The position numbers and the translations under genes are program-made. Of a stretch of 64,000 nucleotides of DNA, positions 31,479 through 39,747 are shown in pieces; position 1 is the first letter of the stretch; every line of letters starts with the position of its first letter. The stretch comes from Blastococcus sp. URHD0036. Lineage in GTDB: Bacteria; Actinomycetota; Actinomycetes; Mycobacteriales; Geodermatophilaceae. The DNA is taken from assembly GCF_000701365.1 (NCBI RefSeq), contig NZ_JNIK01000017.1:248001-312000 (forward strand), given 5' to 3'. Below the pieces are notes generated by a model. That model was not told where the DNA came from and did not search any database. It worked only from the letters and a program-made list of their open reading frames with translations.

Positions 31479-32216
31479 TCAGATGCGGTCCCACACCTCG
31501 TCGCGCATCCGGAAGACGATCACGCCGGCCCAGGCCAGCCCGATCGCGGCCAGGCCCGTGCCGATCGAGGGCAGCCACGCGTCGCCGGAGAAGAACGTGA
31601 ACACGACCCAGCCGACGATGCTGAGGACGACGGGGTAGACCGGGATCGCCCGTGCCCACCAGGCCGCGAACACCGCGAGGTTGGTGCCGACCGCGAGGCC
31701 GAGGATCGCCGGCGCGACGATCAGCGCGCCCTGCCCGTAGCTGCCGGCCAGGTCGAAGATGCGCAGGGCCTCGTCCTGGGGCAGGCCGTTGGCGAGGGCG
31801 ACGTCGTAGAAGTCGACGACGATCACGCCGGAGAGTGCGGCGCCCATCCCCGCGAGGACCATCGCGATCGTCGACAGCTTCCGGGCACCCCGGCGGGCGA
31901 CGTGCACGAGCGTGAGCGCGGCCGGCAGGAGCAGCAGGTAGCCGTAGTGCAGCACCACGGCCGCCCACAGGATGTTGCTCTGGTGGTCGACGCCGGTCTG
32001 CAGGTACGCCTCCTCCGTCTGGTTCTCGTACGGGATCATCAGCAGGCTGGCGAAGACCAGGGTCCCCGAGGTGACCAGCGACAACGCGCCGCCGATGCGG
32101 CGGAACCGGGCGCCGGGCCGCAGCCCGCCCTGGACGTCGGTCGGGATCTGCGGCGCGGGCGGCTCCTGCACGGGGAGGCCGATCTGCGGGGCGGGGGCGG
32201 CGGGCGGGGTGCTCAT
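31479..32216 (-). CDS. Multi-pass membrane protein of unknown function
   Basis: The 245-residue protein begins with a Pro/Gln-rich cytoplasmic tail of about 38 residues and then has six to seven hydrophobic segments, for example ALSLVTSGTLVFASLLMIP, WAAVVLHYGYLLLLPAALTL, AMVLAGMGAALSGVIVVDFY and VVLSIVGWVVFTFF. The acidic FYDVALANGLPQDEALRIFD loop lies between the third and fourth. I do not recognise the family; it resembles generic actinobacterial DUF4386-like or rhomboid-free membrane proteins only by topology. The start ATG at 32216 has GGAGG seven bases upstream. The neighbouring helicase gene is convergent and the histidine kinase is divergent. Confidence 0.7.
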   Translation of the reverse strand: MSTPPAAPAPQIGLPVQEPPAPQIPTDVQGGLRPGARFRRIGGALSLVTSGTLVFASLLMIPYENQTEEAYLQTGVDHQSNILWAAVVLHYGYLLLLPAALTLVHVARRGARKLSTIAMVLAGMGAALSGVIVVDFYDVALANGLPQDEALRIFDLAGSYGQGALIVAPAILGLAVGTNLAVFAAWWARAIPVYPVVLSIVGWVVFTFFSGDAWLPSIGTGLAAIGLAWAGVIVFRMRDEVWDRI

Positions 32217-32392
32217 GGTGTCCTCCGGGTGCGGTGTGTGAGTCGTCCGGTGCTGGCGACGACGGTCCGGCGCCCCGCGTCCCGGACCCCAGGGCAGCGC
32301 GTCCCGTCTTCCCGGGCACCGGCCCCCGGGCGGGCGGCCGCCCGGTTCCGGGGGGTCTGCGTCCCTCCCCTCCGGGACGTCGGCGCGGCACC

Positions 32393-34426
32393 ATGTCCCC
32401 CGTGCCGGGCCCGACCGTCGTCCGCACCCCCGCCGCCGGGACCCGCTCCCGGCTGCCGGGGCTCCTCGCGCTGACCGGCGTGCTGTGCACCCTGGCCGCC
32501 GTCGCCGTCGGGGCCTGGTTCGGCGGCACCCCCGTCTACGGCGCGGACGCCGTGATGGGCCTGCTCTACCCGCCGGTCGCCGCACTGGTCCTGCGCCGCC
32601 AGCCGGGCAACCGGGTGGGGTGGCTGCTGCTGACCACCGCCGTGTTCGGTCCCTACCTCCTGGCCGGGCAGTTCGCGCAGGGCCCGGCGCTGGAGCACGG
32701 CTGGTCCGGGCCGCTCGCCGGCGCCGCGATCTGGCTGACGGCCTGGGGGTTCACCCCCTACTTCGTCGTCCTGGCCCTCGTGCCGCTCTACTTCCCCACC
32801 GGCGTCCTGCCCTCGCCGCGGTGGCGGCCGTTCGCCGGGGTGCTCACCACCGTCGTGGCCGTCACGGTGCTGGCCACGATGGTGCGCGGGCACTCGGACC
32901 TCACCGACGCGCTGGACAACCCGCTGTCGGTCACCTCCACGGAGCTCCCGGAGTACGTCCTCGCGGCCGGCAGCACGGTGATCTTCGTGCTGGGCGCCCC
33001 CGCCGGGGTGCTCGCCCTGGTGCTGCGCATGCGCCGGTCGCGCGGGGTGGAGCGGACCCGGCTGCAGTGGCTGGTGCTGGGCGCCACCACCCTCGTGCTG
33101 TCGACGCTCGCGACCCTCGTCCTGGGCAGCACCCCGGTCACGGACGCCGTCTTCGCCGTCGGGTTCGCCGCGGTGCCGGTGAGCGTGGGGATCGCCGTGC
33201 TGCGGCTCGGGCTGTTCGACGTGGGTCAGGTGGTGGGCCGCGCCGTCGTCTTCACCCTGCTCTCCGCCCTGCTGCTCGTCGCCTACGCGGTCGTCGTCGC
33301 CCTGGTCGGCGAGTTCGGCGCCGGCGAGCGCCGGATCGCGGTGGCCGCCGCCGCGGTGGCCGCCCTGGGAGCCGCCGCGGGCTGGGAGCGGGCGCAGCGC
33401 GGGGTCGACCGGCTCCTGTACGGCGAGCGCCGGGACCCGCTGGCCGTCGCCAGCCGCGTGGGCAGCTCGCTGGACCTGGCCGGCGGCCCGGTCGACGCCC
33501 TGCAGGCGCTGGTGGACGAGGTCGCGCGGGCGCTGCGGCTGCCGCGGGTGGCCGTCGTCCCGGCCGATCCCCGCCTGGGGCCGGTCGTGTCGGCCGGCGC
33601 GCCACCGGAGATGGACGTCGAGGTGCTGCCGCTCACCGCCCTCGGCACCGGCGTCGGCGAGCTGCGGATCTGCCACCGCTCCCCCGGCGAGCACTGGCGC
33701 CGCACCGAGCGGGCCGCGTTCGACGACGTCGCCCGCCGGGCCGCCGTGCTGGTGTGGGCGGCGGGGCTGGTGGCCGACCTCCAGGTCAGCCGCGAGCGGA
33801 TCGTGGTCAGCCGCGAGGAGGAACGCCGCCGGCTGCGCAACGACCTGCACGACGGCGTCGGACCGGAACTGGCCGGCATGGCGCTGCAGCTGGAGCGGCT
33901 GGCCGGACAGCTCGCCGGGTCCGACGACGCCGCGGCCCTCGCCGGCCGGCTGCGCGACCAGATGCGCCGGACGGTGGCGGCCGTGCGCCGCGCCGTCGAC
34001 GACCTCCGGCCCCCCGCCCTGGACGAGCTGGGCCTGGTCGGGGCGCTGCGGGAGCACGTCGCCGCGTACCGGATGGCCGCGTCGGGCGGCCCCGGCGACG
34101 CGCCCGTCACGGTGGTCGCCGCCGAACTCCCCCCGCTGCGCGCCGCGGTCGAGGTGGCCGCCTACCGGATCGCGACCGAGGCCGTCGCGAACGCCGTCCG
34201 CCATGCGGGCGCGGCCGGCTGCCGGGTCTGCCTGGCCGTCGAGGGCGACGACCTGCTGGTCGAGGTCAGCGACGACGGCGCCGGGATCGACCCCGGCGCG
34301 GTGCCGGGCGTGGGGTCGACCAGCATGCGTGAGCGTGCCGCCGAGCTCGGCGGCACGCTGGAGATCGAGACCGCTCCCGGCGAAGGGACGACCGTGCGCA
34401 CCCGCCTCCCGTTGGCCACCTCGTGA
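32393..34426 (+). CDS. NarL-type sensor histidine kinase
   Basis: Membrane sensor of a two-component system. The N-terminal 310 residues carry about eight membrane segments and no recognisable extracellular sensor, so the signal is probably sensed within the membrane. A GAF-like region (about 370-450) follows, then the HisKA_3 dimerisation helix RRRLRNDLHDGVGPELAGMA near residue 480 with the phospho-acceptor His, and an HATPase_c domain with VSDDGAGIDPGAVPGVGS near residue 625. The length is 677 residues. The last four bases overlap the start of the response regulator (GTGA), which makes them partners. The ATG at 32393 is used; a GTG nine bases later is possible. Confidence 0.88.
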   Translation: MSPVPGPTVVRTPAAGTRSRLPGLLALTGVLCTLAAVAVGAWFGGTPVYGADAVMGLLYPPVAALVLRRQPGNRVGWLLLTTAVFGPYLLAGQFAQGPALEHGWSGPLAGAAIWLTAWGFTPYFVVLALVPLYFPTGVLPSPRWRPFAGVLTTVVAVTVLATMVRGHSDLTDALDNPLSVTSTELPEYVLAAGSTVIFVLGAPAGVLALVLRMRRSRGVERTRLQWLVLGATTLVLSTLATLVLGSTPVTDAVFAVGFAAVPVSVGIAVLRLGLFDVGQVVGRAVVFTLLSALLLVAYAVVVALVGEFGAGERRIAVAAAAVAALGAAAGWERAQRGVDRLLYGERRDPLAVASRVGSSLDLAGGPVDALQALVDEVARALRLPRVAVVPADPRLGPVVSAGAPPEMDVEVLPLTALGTGVGELRICHRSPGEHWRRTERAAFDDVARRAAVLVWAAGLVADLQVSRERIVVSREEERRRLRNDLHDGVGPELAGMALQLERLAGQLAGSDDAAALAGRLRDQMRRTVAAVRRAVDDLRPPALDELGLVGALREHVAAYRMAASGGPGDAPVTVVAAELPPLRAAVEVAAYRIATEAVANAVRHAGAAGCRVCLAVEGDDLLVEVSDDGAGIDPGAVPGVGSTSMRERAAELGGTLEIETAPGEGTTVRTRLPLATS

Positions 34427-35085
34427 CCCGCCCCATCCGCGTGCTCGTCGTCGACGACCACCCCGTGTACCGGGACGGTGTCGCCGACGCCCTCGGCGAC
34501 GAGGCGGACCTCGAGGTCGTGGGCACCGCCGCCGACGGCGAGGCCGCCGTGGCCGAGGCCGCCCGGCTACGCCCCGACGTCGTGCTGATGGACCTGCGGA
34601 TGCCGGGCATCGGCGGGGTGCCGGCGACCGCACGGATCGCCGCGGCGCAGCCGGAGACGTCGGTGGTCGTGCTGACCATGAGCGACGACGACGACTCCGT
34701 GTTCGCGGCCCTGCGCGCCGGCGCCCGCGGCTACCTGCTGAAGGAGTCCGAGGCCGGCGACATCGCCCGGGCGGTGCGCGCCGCGGCCCGGTCCGAGGCG
34801 GTGTTCGGCCCGCGGATCGCCGACCGGGTGCTGGCGTTCTTCGCCTCGTCGCGGGCGCGCGCGGCCGCCGTCCCGTTCCCGGAGCTCACCGACCGCGAGC
34901 GCGAGGTGCTCGACCTGGTCGCGCACGGGCTCCCCAACGCGGCGATCGCCGCGCGGCTGTACCTGTCGGAGAAGACGGTCCGCAACCGGGTGTCCGACGT
35001 CCTCGCGAAGCTGCACGCGGCCAGCCGGGCCGAGGCCGTGGCGCTGGCCCGCGACGCCGGCCTGGGCCCCGCGCCCGCGAGCTGA
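34423..35085 (+). CDS. NarL/FixJ-family response regulator
   Basis: Cytoplasmic transcription factor activated by the adjacent histidine kinase. The receiver domain (residues 1-120) has the acidic pair in VLVVDDHPVYRDG, the phospho-acceptor Asp in DVVLMDLRMPGIGG near residue 53, and the Thr/Lys switch positions VLTMSD and LKES. The C-terminal LuxR-type helix-turn-helix reads LTDREREVLDLVAHGLPNA, then IAARLYLSEKTVRNRVSDVL, about residues 147-200. At 220 residues it is normal. The GTG start overlaps the kinase stop. The targets are unknown; the small divergent-strand membrane protein next door is only a candidate. Confidence 0.92.
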   Translation: MTRPIRVLVVDDHPVYRDGVADALGDEADLEVVGTAADGEAAVAEAARLRPDVVLMDLRMPGIGGVPATARIAAAQPETSVVVLTMSDDDDSVFAALRAGARGYLLKESEAGDIARAVRAAARSEAVFGPRIADRVLAFFASSRARAAAVPFPELTDREREVLDLVAHGLPNAAIAARLYLSEKTVRNRVSDVLAKLHAASRAEAVALARDAGLGPAPAS

Positions 35086-35090
35086 GCGGT

Positions 35091-35324
35091 TCAGCGGGTG
35101 CGGGCCGCCGGGGCGCGGCGCGCGGGTGTCCGGTCCGCCGGCCGGTGGGCCGCCGCGTACTCGGCGAGACCCACGGCGGCGCCGGAGAGCACGAGGCCGA
35201 CGACGCCCCAGAGGACCATCGACACCCCGGCCGTCGTCGCCCGGTCGGTCTCGGCCCGCAGCAGACCGACGAAGAGGAGGAGCAGCGACACGGCTGCTCC
35301 CAGCGGAGCGATCCATCGGGTCAT
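35091..35324 (-). CDS. Small two-helix membrane protein
   Basis: A 77-residue protein with two membrane segments (IAPLGAAVSLLLLFVGLLRA and MVLWGVVGLVLSGAAVGLAE) and a basic Arg-rich tail, suggesting both ends are cytoplasmic. No family is recognised. The ATG at 35324 has GAGGAGG eight bases upstream, which decides the start; the open frame continues further upstream only through unrelated residues. It is convergent with the response regulator gene, with five bases between the stop codons. It lies 121 bases after the P450 gene stop on the same strand, in the gap. Confidence 0.65.
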   Translation of the reverse strand: MTRWIAPLGAAVSLLLLFVGLLRAETDRATTAGVSMVLWGVVGLVLSGAAVGLAEYAAAHRPADRTPARRAPAARTR

Positions 35325-35445
35325 CGCGGCACCTCCTCGTGCGGTCGTCGCGACCACGTTCCCGCACATGTGTGCGACCGGCCACGACCGCGGAGGGCGC
35401 GCCGGTCGCGCCCTCGCGCTGCGTGACCTCCTCGACCACAGCACG

Positions 35446-36675
35446 TCACGACGCCACCCGCAACACCACGCCGCTCGCCGGGCGGGCCGGGATCCGCCGC
35501 AGCGAGATGGTCAGGTCCTGCTGCGGCGCCTCGGCGTCCAGCCGGGCCAGCCGCGGCGCGAGGGCCGCCAGCAGCCCGACGGTGATCTGCTCGCCCGGGC
35601 AGCGGTGGTTGGTGCGCGGATCTCCTCCGCCCTGCGGCACGAACTCGAACGCGCCGATCTCGCGGTCGAGGAAGCGCTCGGGCCGGAATGCGTAGGGGTC
35701 TCCCCACAGCTCGGGGTCGTGGTTGGTGCCCCAGAGATCGAGCAGCACCATCGAGTTCTCCGGGATCCGGACGCCGTCCCACTCGGTCGCCTGCGGTGCG
35801 CGGCCCCCGATGAACGGCGCGAACGGGTAGAACCGGCGGACCTCGTGCGCCCAGGCCTCCGCGTACGCCGGGTCGCCGCCCGCCAGCCGCGCGCGGTGCT
35901 GCGGCCAGCTGATCAGCGCGTGCCCGGAGTAGGCGAGGAACCAGGCGACGGCGGTGGTCGGCCGGATGATGTTGAGCAGCTCGACGGCGGCCGTGTGCCC
36001 GTCCAACTGCTCGCCGTCTGCGTCGCGGTGATGGGCGACGACGTCGACGGCCGAACCGGTGGGGACGCTGCGCCTCCCGGCGCGGACGTCGTCGACCAGC
36101 GCGGCGAGCCACGCCTCGCGCCGGCCGCGGGCCCGCCGGGCGCGCCAGTGCCGGGGGCCGCCGGTGGCGAAGCCGTCGACCATCGCGGTCAGGTCGGCCG
36201 CCAGGGACGGGACCTCGTCATCGGTCACCGGGATGCCGGCCCACCGGGTCACGGACCCCGCCAGCACCTGGGCCGCCTCGTCGAACAGGACGATCTCGCG
36301 GCCGGCCCAGGTGGCTGCCGCGTCGTCCCAGGCCTGCGCGGTGCGCTCGACGAGGGCGGTGGCGCCGCCGCCCTGGGGGCCGTCCTCCATGAGCAGGGCG
36401 ACGAACATGGCCTTGCGCATCCGGTGCAGGTCGCCGTCGAGGGTGTGCACCGCACCCTTGCCGAAGAGCGTGCCCTGCACCGGCTCGGGGAGGGCGTGCG
36501 ACCGGCGCACGTGGGCCTCGTCGTAGAGGAAGCGGCCCGCGTCGGTGCCCACGATGCCGGTCGCCGGCAGCCCGCCGAGCCGGACGCCGACGGTGCGGCG
36601 CCCCCGCGCGCGGCGGGCGTCGGGCAGCCAGCCGTATCCCTTGGCGAACAGCAGCGGGGAGTTCTCCAGGCGCAT
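35446..36675 (-). CDS. CYP152-family P450 fatty acid peroxygenase, OleT-like
   Basis: Haem-thiolate enzyme using hydrogen peroxide to hydroxylate or decarboxylate fatty acids. CYP152 hallmarks are all present in 409 residues: the haem ligand Cys at 359 in TNHRCPGEQ, the carboxylate-binding Arg-Pro at 238-239 in NIIRPTTAVAWFLAYSGHAL, and the FEFVPQGGGDPRTNHRC insert before the haem loop. The active-site residue that is His85 in the alkene-forming OleT and Gln in the hydroxylating BSbeta is His here (residue 77, GKGAVHTLDG). That points toward decarboxylation to terminal alkenes, but family members with His can also hydroxylate. No redox partner gene is adjacent, consistent with peroxide use. 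Confidence 0.88.
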   Translation of the reverse strand: MRLENSPLLFAKGYGWLPDARRARGRRTVGVRLGGLPATGIVGTDAGRFLYDEAHVRRSHALPEPVQGTLFGKGAVHTLDGDLHRMRKAMFVALLMEDGPQGGGATALVERTAQAWDDAAATWAGREIVLFDEAAQVLAGSVTRWAGIPVTDDEVPSLAADLTAMVDGFATGGPRHWRARRARGRREAWLAALVDDVRAGRRSVPTGSAVDVVAHHRDADGEQLDGHTAAVELLNIIRPTTAVAWFLAYSGHALISWPQHRARLAGGDPAYAEAWAHEVRRFYPFAPFIGGRAPQATEWDGVRIPENSMVLLDLWGTNHDPELWGDPYAFRPERFLDREIGAFEFVPQGGGDPRTNHRCPGEQITVGLLAALAPRLARLDAEAPQQDLTISLRRIPARPASGVVLRVAS

Positions 36676-36793
36676 GGGTGCGGTCTGCCCAGGGCGCTTC
36701 CACCTGACACGGGTTGTTCGTCAAGGGCTCATCGGAATCTGTGGACAGGTCGCTGAGCTGGGGAAATGCCTCGGTCGCCATGCTCCGATCCGT

Positions 36794-36814
36794 TAGAATC
36801 GAACACACATTCGA
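36794..36814 (+). promoter_or_regulatory. LexA (SOS) box-like site overlapping a -10 element
   Basis: The stretch TCGAACACACATTCGA at 36799-36814 has TCGAA and TTCGA arms six bases apart. The actinobacterial SOS box, as I recall it, is TCGAAC, four bases, GTTCGA; this site matches 11 of its 12 fixed positions. A TAGAAT sequence at 36794-36799 overlaps its left edge and is a plausible -10 element, so LexA binding here would block the promoter of the HNH gene 18 bases downstream. Confidence 0.6.
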
Positions 36815-36831
36815 AGCGGTCAGGAGGGGTC

Positions 36832-38049
36832 ATGGGTGAGCTGCAGTCGGCACTGGACGCCCTGTCCGGCGTGGACCTGGACGAGCTCTCCGACGGGCCG
36901 CTGCTGGACCACGTGCGGGAGCTGGTCGTCGCGCGGAACCGGATCACCGCCGCGCTGACCCGTGCCGTCCGTCGTGCCGATGTCCGGGCCGCGTGCGAGC
37001 ACGACGGCGCGAAGACGATGCAGTCCTGGCTGCGCGGGCACCTGCGGATGGCGGCCCCGGCCGCCGGGCGGCTCGTCGGCCAGGGCCGGGCGCTGGACTG
37101 CCTGCCGCTGACCGAGGGCCTGTTCACCGACGGAGAACTGGACGCCGACTCCGTCGAGGTGATCGCGGCGATCACCGAGCCCAGGAACCGGGACAAGGCC
37201 GCCGCCCAGGGCATCGACCTGGCCTCGGTCGAGGCCGCGCTGCTGCTCGTCGCCACCCACGGCAGCCACCGGGACCTGCGCATCGCCGTGGCCGACTACC
37301 TGGCCAAGCTCGACCCCGACGGGCCCGAACCCGACCCCACCGAGGAACGCGCGTTCACGATGGTCCAGCACCCCGACGGCACCTGGACCGTGCACGGCAC
37401 CCTCGACCCCGTCGGCGGGCAGAAGCTCGCCACCGCCCTGGAATCCACCTCTGCCGCCAGCCGCTGCGCCGGCGACACCCGCAGCCGCGCCCAGCGCGAC
37501 GGCGACGCCCTCGTCCAGCTCGCTGACAACGCGCTGGCCACCGGGCAGCTCCCGGTGCTGCGCACCGTCAAGCCGCACGTGATCGTCACCATCGGCATCG
37601 ACGACCTCGTCGACCCCGCCACCTGCCCCGGCGCCGCCACCACCGGTCTCGGCGCCACCATCTCCGCCGCCCGCGCCCGCTGGGCCGCGTGCGACTCCAC
37701 GATCACCCGGATCGTGCTGGACCCCGACGGACTGCCCATCGACGTCGGCCGCGACCACCGCGTCGTCCCCGCCCACATCCGCAAAGCCGTCGAACTGCGC
37801 GACAAGAAATGCGTGTTCGCCGGCTGCGAAGCACCCCGCTGGTACTGCGACGTCCACCACATCATCGAGTGGATGAACGGCGGCCGAACCTCGGTCGGGA
37901 ACTCCGCGCTGCTGTGCGAACGCCACCACGGCAAGGTCCACCACGGCTACCGCATCGAACGCGACGACACCGCCCCACCCGGCCGGCGATGGCGCACCTA
38001 CCGCCCCGACGGCACCGAGATCCTCATCCGGACTCCGCTCCTGACCTGA
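36832..38049 (+). CDS. DUF222 / HNH endonuclease-domain protein (13E12-like)
   Basis: Probable DNA-acting nuclease of the actinobacterial DUF222-HNH family, whose Mycobacterium members are the 13E12 repeat proteins. The 405-residue protein has DUF222 over about residues 10-290 and a C-terminal HNH motif at about 322-370: KKCVFAGCEAPRWYCDVHHI, then LLCERHHGKVHHGY. The metal-binding Cys pairs and the H-H are all present, so the nuclease domain looks intact. ATG has AGGAGGGG five bases upstream. A LexA-box-like site just upstream suggests DNA-damage induction. The P450 gene is divergent. The family often occurs in many near-identical genomic copies; only one is here. Confidence 0.88.
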   Translation: MGELQSALDALSGVDLDELSDGPLLDHVRELVVARNRITAALTRAVRRADVRAACEHDGAKTMQSWLRGHLRMAAPAAGRLVGQGRALDCLPLTEGLFTDGELDADSVEVIAAITEPRNRDKAAAQGIDLASVEAALLLVATHGSHRDLRIAVADYLAKLDPDGPEPDPTEERAFTMVQHPDGTWTVHGTLDPVGGQKLATALESTSAASRCAGDTRSRAQRDGDALVQLADNALATGQLPVLRTVKPHVIVTIGIDDLVDPATCPGAATTGLGATISAARARWAACDSTITRIVLDPDGLPIDVGRDHRVVPAHIRKAVELRDKKCVFAGCEAPRWYCDVHHIIEWMNGGRTSVGNSALLCERHHGKVHHGYRIERDDTAPPGRRWRTYRPDGTEILIRTPLLT

Positions 38050-38086
38050 ACCCGCACCGGACCTGACACACCCCGACAACGCCACA

Positions 38087-38112
38087 CCCCGCGGCCACAC
38101 CCGGCCGCGGGG
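38087..38112 (+). terminator. Terminator hairpin after the HNH gene
   Basis: Arms 38087-38096 and 38103-38112 are a perfect ten-bp GC-only inverted repeat with a six-base loop, 37 bases after the stop codon of the HNH gene. Confidence 0.7.
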
Positions 38113-38191
38113 CACCGGCGCGCGCCCGCCCCGTCCTCCCATCGGTCCACGGGAGGGTGCACCGCCGAGCACCGGGGTCACGGTCCGCACC

Positions 38192-38461
38192 ATGGCGGAC
38201 GACTCCTCCTGGTCGGGCGTGCGGGCCAGGGCGCTACCGGCTCTCGTGGTCGGGCTAGTGGCCGCTGTCGGCCTGCGGGTGGCCGACGACCGGATCGGCA
38301 CAGCGGCTCTGATCGCCGTATCCGTCCTCACGTTCCTGACCGCCACCCTCCTTCCGGCGCGATCGAGCCAGCGAGACCGCAGCGGGTGGCCGAGGCGGGC
38401 CAGGTCCAGGCAGACGCCGTCGGGCATCACGCGGCGACGATCTCCCGGGGGTCGAAGGTGA
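38192..38461 (+). CDS. Possible small membrane protein, 89 residues
   Basis: The first 60 residues look like a real protein: a polar N-terminus and two hydrophobic helices (ALPALVVGLVAAVGLRVA and GTAALIAVSVLTFLTATLLP). The last 30 residues are Arg/Ser-rich and lie partly opposite the next gene, overlapping its 3' end by 35 bases, as expected of chance coding. No Shine-Dalgarno is evident before the ATG. A genuine small gene with a ragged end and a chance open frame are both possible. No family is recognised. Confidence 0.35.
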   Translation: MADDSSWSGVRARALPALVVGLVAAVGLRVADDRIGTAALIAVSVLTFLTATLLPARSSQRDRSGWPRRARSRQTPSGITRRRSPGGRR

Positions 38462-38777
38462 CGCGGATGCGCGCGATCCGCCCACCGGACAGGTGCATCC
38501 AGTTGGCCACGGGGGTGGGCGGCGCGACGGTGGTCCGCAGCTCGAACCAGGTGAGGACGTCGTCCCCGTCGATCCAGCGGTGCAGCACGGCGACGTCGTC
38601 CAGGATGCGGGCCATCCCCACCAGGCCCGCGACACAGGCGTCCACACCTTCGGCGGTGCCCAGGGGGCCGGCGAAGTCGGCGTCGGGTGCCAGCACCGAG
38701 CGCAGGCCCTGCTCGTCGCGGGCGACCCAGGAGCGGAAGTACGTATCGGCCAGCGTGGCCGGATCGGACGTGCTCAT
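38427..38777 (-). CDS. SnoaL-like / NTF2-fold protein
   Basis: A 116-residue protein of the SnoaL/NTF2 cone-shaped fold, with LADTYFRSWVARDEQGLRSV near residue 9, LAPDADFAGPLGTAEGVDA near residue 30, and the C-terminal strands LTWFELRTTVAPPTPVANW and SGGRIARIRVTFDPREIVA. Such proteins are small isomerases, cyclases, dehydratases or binding proteins; the sequence does not distinguish. The ATG at 38777 is used, with GGAGG close upstream. The divergent LysR-type regulator begins 70 bases away, so this gene is the usual candidate for its target. Confidence 0.8.
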   Translation of the reverse strand: MSTSDPATLADTYFRSWVARDEQGLRSVLAPDADFAGPLGTAEGVDACVAGLVGMARILDDVAVLHRWIDGDDVLTWFELRTTVAPPTPVANWMHLSGGRIARIRVTFDPREIVAA

Positions 38778-38847
38778 GCCTCCACCCTCGGCCGCCACGA
38801 GGCAGAAGTCCAAGACGCGCTCACTACCCGTTGCATAACCTGACGTT

Positions 38848-39738
38848 GTGGAACTCCAGCAGCTGCGCTACGTCGTCGCCGTGGCCGAGGAGGGCAGCTT
38901 CACGGGCGCCGCGGCGCGCGAGCGGGTCGCCCAGCCGGCGGTGAGCGCTGCGGTCCGCCGACTGGAGCGGGAGCTCGGTCTGCCGCTGTTCGAGCGGGGA
39001 CGGCACGGCGCCCGGACGACGTCCGCGGGCGCCGCGGTGGTCACCCGCGCCCGGGAGGCCCTGGCCGCCGTCGACGGCGTGCGCACGGCAGCCGGGGAGC
39101 TGACCGGGCTGCTCACCGGTCGGGTGGTCGTCGGCATGGTCGTCGGCTGCGTCTCCGAGGTGCTGGCCGACCTGCTCGCCGCATTCGCCCGCACCCACCC
39201 CGGGGTGGAGGTGGCGCTGGAGGAGGGCACCAGCTCCGGCCTGCTCGACCGCCTGGCCGACGGCACGCTGGACCTCGCCTGGGTCGGCCGCGCCGCACCT
39301 CCGCCGCCCGGCGTCGCCACAGCGGTCCTGCACGAGGAGGAGCAGGTCGCCGTCGTCCCCGCGGACGACCCGCACCGCGGGGACGTCCTGACGCTCGACG
39401 AGCTGCGCACGAGACGGCTGATCGCACTCCCCCGCGGCACCGGCGGCCGGACGGCGCTGGACGAGGCGTGCGCCCGCTCCGGCACGGCACCGACGGTCGC
39501 CCTCGAGGCGACCGGGCTGGACATGGTGCTGCGGCTGGCCGCCCGCGGGCTCGGCACCGGCCTCGTGCCCGCGTCGATGGCGGCCGCCGCGACGGTCCCG
39601 GTCCGGGTCCTCCGGATCGAACCGCCCGTGCGCTCGCGGATCGAGCTGGCCTGGCGGGCCACCGGCCCCCCATCACCCGCCGGGCGGGCGCTGCTGGCCA
39701 TCGCCCGCGAGCACGTCAGCCGCGCGTCCGAGGTCTGA
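38848..39738 (+). CDS. LysR-family transcriptional regulator
   Basis: DNA-binding regulator with the standard LysR architecture. The winged helix-turn-helix is residues 1-60: MELQQLRYVVAVAEEGSFTG, then ERVAQPAVSAAVRRLERELG and LPLFERG. The periplasmic-binding-protein-like effector domain follows to residue 296. It starts with GTG and sits divergently next to the SnoaL-like gene with a 70-base gap. That gap contains an AT-rich stretch at about 38830-38845 that could hold the LysR site and a -10 region; the start may be almost leaderless. The effector is unknown. The following gene is convergent, with nine bases between stops. Confidence 0.9.
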   Translation: MELQQLRYVVAVAEEGSFTGAAARERVAQPAVSAAVRRLERELGLPLFERGRHGARTTSAGAAVVTRAREALAAVDGVRTAAGELTGLLTGRVVVGMVVGCVSEVLADLLAAFARTHPGVEVALEEGTSSGLLDRLADGTLDLAWVGRAAPPPPGVATAVLHEEEQVAVVPADDPHRGDVLTLDELRTRRLIALPRGTGGRTALDEACARSGTAPTVALEATGLDMVLRLAARGLGTGLVPASMAAAATVPVRVLRIEPPVRSRIELAWRATGPPSPAGRALLAIAREHVSRASEV

Positions 39739-39747
39739 CGGCGGCGC

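Noticed and set aside
38192-38461. Firm annotation of this 89-residue frame as a gene
   Set aside because: I kept it only at low confidence because the last 30 residues overlap the SnoaL-like gene in antisense and there is no ribosome site.
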